NCBI GenBank assembly: GCA_963730305.1
Contig: CAVSRB010000001.1
Coordinates: forward strand, 496,001 to 560,000
Direction of reading: 5' to 3'
Length of the DNA: 64,000 nucleotides
Source: CAMYMQ01 sp963730305
GTDB lineage: Bacteria > Pseudomonadota > Alphaproteobacteria > Bin65
Every line of letters begins with the position of its first letter. Position 1 is the stretch's first letter. The position numbers and the translations under genes were made by a program. Below, piece after piece: positions 62,659 to 64,000 of this stretch. The notes under the pieces are model-generated. The model was not told the origin of the DNA and did not search any database. It worked only from the letters and a program-made list of their open reading frames with translations.

Positions 62659-63794
62659 AGCCCTCCGACCTGTTCCAGCGCCAGCGTCAGGGCCGGATCC
62701 CCTACCTCCTCTTCTACCTGAGCATGACCGCGGCGATCGCCAGCGGCCTCGCCATCTACTTTTCCGCCTCCACCGTTCTGGCCCTGCTCCGCAGCGCCAC
62801 CGTAGGGCTCTTCCTGCCGCTGCTGCTGGCCCTGGTGCTGAGTTTCCTGCTGCAGCCGGCGGTCGAGTTCATCGAGCGCGAGGAGATCAGCCGCTCCACG
62901 GCCATCCTGATCGTCTACCTGCTGCTGGCCCTGGCCGGCTTTCTGCTGATGAGTTTCTTCATCCCCCAGTGGCAGCAGACCTGGGGCTCGCTGCAGGACG
63001 ACCTGCCCCGCTACATGGCCCGGCTGGTCACCTTCCTCAATGAGCTGCAGGCGAACCTCCTCGACCAGCTGCCCCTGATCGAGCATTACGACCTGGCCGG
63101 CCAGGCGCGCCACAGCGTCGAACAGTTCGTCGCCCAACTGCTGGTCCAGTCGCCGCGCCAGGTGCTGCGGCTCGGCAGCCTGATGCTGCTGGTACCGCTG
63201 TTCACCTTCTTTTTCCTGCGCGACAGCCGCAAGATCATGCGGGCCTTCATCGGCCTCGCCCCCAACCGCTATTTCGAGATGGCCCATGATCTCAGCGCCC
63301 TGGTCACGCGCCAGCTCTCCCATTTCATCCGCGGCCGCCTGCTCGAAGCGGCGATCATCGGTTTGGTGGTGACCCTCGGCCTCTCCCTCACCGATATCCG
63401 CTACGCCCTTTTCCTCGGCGTCTTTGCCGGGGTGACCAACCTGGTCCCCTACATCGGCCCGCTGATCGGCATGGTTCCGGGCCTGCTGATCGCCCTCGTC
63501 GACCTGGGCATGGGCGCCCAGTTCTGGTGGATACTCATCGTCTACTTTGTCATCGCCCAGGTGATCGTCGACAACTTCCTGCTGATCCCGATCCTGATTT
63601 CCCGGGTCTCCAACCTTCACCCCCTCTGGGTCATCATCGCCATCGTCACCGGCGGCAAACTGTACGGGGTGCTGGGGATGATCATCGGGGTGCCGATTGC
63701 CAGCATCATCAAGATCGCCATCATCGAGATCCGCCAGTACCGCCGGGCCTTTGCCCTGCCCGATGCGGTGGCCGAGGGGGAACGTCATCCCTGA
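62655..63794 (+). CDS. AI-2E family (PerM/YdiK) permease
   Basis: 379 residues with about eight helices in the usual order: two pairs before a central soluble segment (about 120-185) and a C-terminal block including FAGVTNLVPYIGPLIGMVPG, typical of the family. Proposed roles include autoinducer-2 export and ion transport; substrate unknown. The preceding cyclic-nucleotide-binding gene overlaps it by 4 bp. Confidence 0.9.
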   Translation: MKPSDLFQRQRQGRIPYLLFYLSMTAAIASGLAIYFSASTVLALLRSATVGLFLPLLLALVLSFLLQPAVEFIEREEISRSTAILIVYLLLALAGFLLMSFFIPQWQQTWGSLQDDLPRYMARLVTFLNELQANLLDQLPLIEHYDLAGQARHSVEQFVAQLLVQSPRQVLRLGSLMLLVPLFTFFFLRDSRKIMRAFIGLAPNRYFEMAHDLSALVTRQLSHFIRGRLLEAAIIGLVVTLGLSLTDIRYALFLGVFAGVTNLVPYIGPLIGMVPGLLIALVDLGMGAQFWWILIVYFVIAQVIVDNFLLIPILISRVSNLHPLWVIIAIVTGGKLYGVLGMIIGVPIASIIKIAIIEIRQYRRAFALPDAVAEGERHP

Positions 63795-63877
63795 CCGGCT
63801 GCGCCCGGCCCCGACTTGACAGTCGTCCTTCGGTTACCGCATAATTCCTTAATTTTCCCCAAGATTCTTATCAGGTC

Positions 63878-64000
63878 ATGAGCCGACACCCGTTCAAGTT
63901 CGTCAACAACCTGAAGCTACGCTGGAAGCTGCTGGTCGTGGTCCTGCCGCTGGTGGTCATTCCGATCATCATCGTCGGCAGCGTGGTCGGGTACATCTCG
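63878..64000 (+). CDS. N-terminus of a membrane sensor-type protein, cut by the window end
   Basis: 41 residues from ATG 63878: a basic start (LKLRWK) and one strong helix (LLVVVLPLVVIPIIIVGSVV). This is the usual start of an extracytoplasmic-sensor signal protein with a HAMP domain. The rest lies outside the window, so the output domain is unknown. Confidence 0.6.
   Translation, partial: MSRHPFKFVNNLKLRWKLLVVVLPLVVIPIIIVGSVVGYIS

Overview
The window looks like a metagenomic contig with two parts that do not belong together. Positions 1 to about 39,260 read as a GC-rich alphaproteobacterium, probably Rhodospirillales-like. The evidence is dense acyl-CoA and aromatic catabolism genes, an Lrp/alanine dehydrogenase pair and a Pel-type exopolysaccharide locus. 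From about 39,270 to the end the content reads as a Desulfuromonadia/Geobacter-like bacterium (diguanylate cyclase, ABC exporter with MarR, GreA/B-like factor, asnS, prfC, malQ, uvrC, SPW-repeat protein, two orphan histidine kinases). The switch falls inside one open frame, where an alpha/beta hydrolase stops mid-domain and a HAMP-GGDEF protein starts mid-domain. An assembly chimera is the simplest explanation. The taxonomic labels are inferred from gene content, not from a search.

Left part. 1-9.6 kb holds lipid and small-acid metabolism: a short-chain dehydrogenase with a frame break, two acyl-CoA ligases, a phosphoribosyltransferase, two secreted unknowns, a GlcG/HbpS protein, a PEP mutase/isocitrate lyase-family enzyme and an alpha/beta hydrolase. 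9.6-26.9 kb is the most interesting stretch. A minus-strand module (two SGNH hydrolase-fold proteins, an MBOAT O-acyltransferase, a small membrane protein) faces, across an AT-rich 306-bp divergent intergenic region, a plus-strand pel-type operon: a PelX-like epimerase, PelA split into a hydrolase gene and a deacetylase gene, a PelB-like TPR protein without a beta-barrel, then PelD, PelE, PelF and PelG. No pelC is seen. This suggests a Pel-like polysaccharide pathway with an added O-acetylation module and an altered export apparatus. 27-39.2 kb carries a CBS-BON protein, an L,D-transpeptidase, a LysR-controlled catabolic operon (molybdopterin hydroxylase large subunit, DapA-like lyase, MmsA-like dehydrogenase, 3-hydroxyanthranilate dioxygenase), an Lrp/ald pair, and DUF302, thioredoxin-fold and hydrolase genes.

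Right part. 39.3-44.2 kb: GGDEF C-terminal half, a strong bidirectional terminator, and a heterodimeric ABC exporter with one degenerate ATP site, controlled by a MarR gene with a palindromic operator. 44.2-50.8 kb: SPW protein, zinc-ribbon HEAGH membrane protein, DUF504 protein, frame-broken greA/B-like and asnS genes, and a histidine kinase. 51-64 kb: prfC with a terminator-like leader hairpin, an FAD oxidoreductase, a histidine kinase, malQ, an OB-fold lipoprotein, uspA with a clear promoter, uvrC, a secreted unknown, a cyclic-nucleotide-binding protein, an AI-2E-family permease, and a membrane protein cut by the window end.

Many genes contain single-base frame breaks while their protein sequence stays conserved in the shifted frame. 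They cluster at 20.4-25.1 kb (about 14) and 46.6-49.2 kb (about 10). I treat them as probable sequencing or assembly errors, not decay, and give gene spans across the breaks. No tRNA, rRNA, CRISPR array or insertion sequence was seen.
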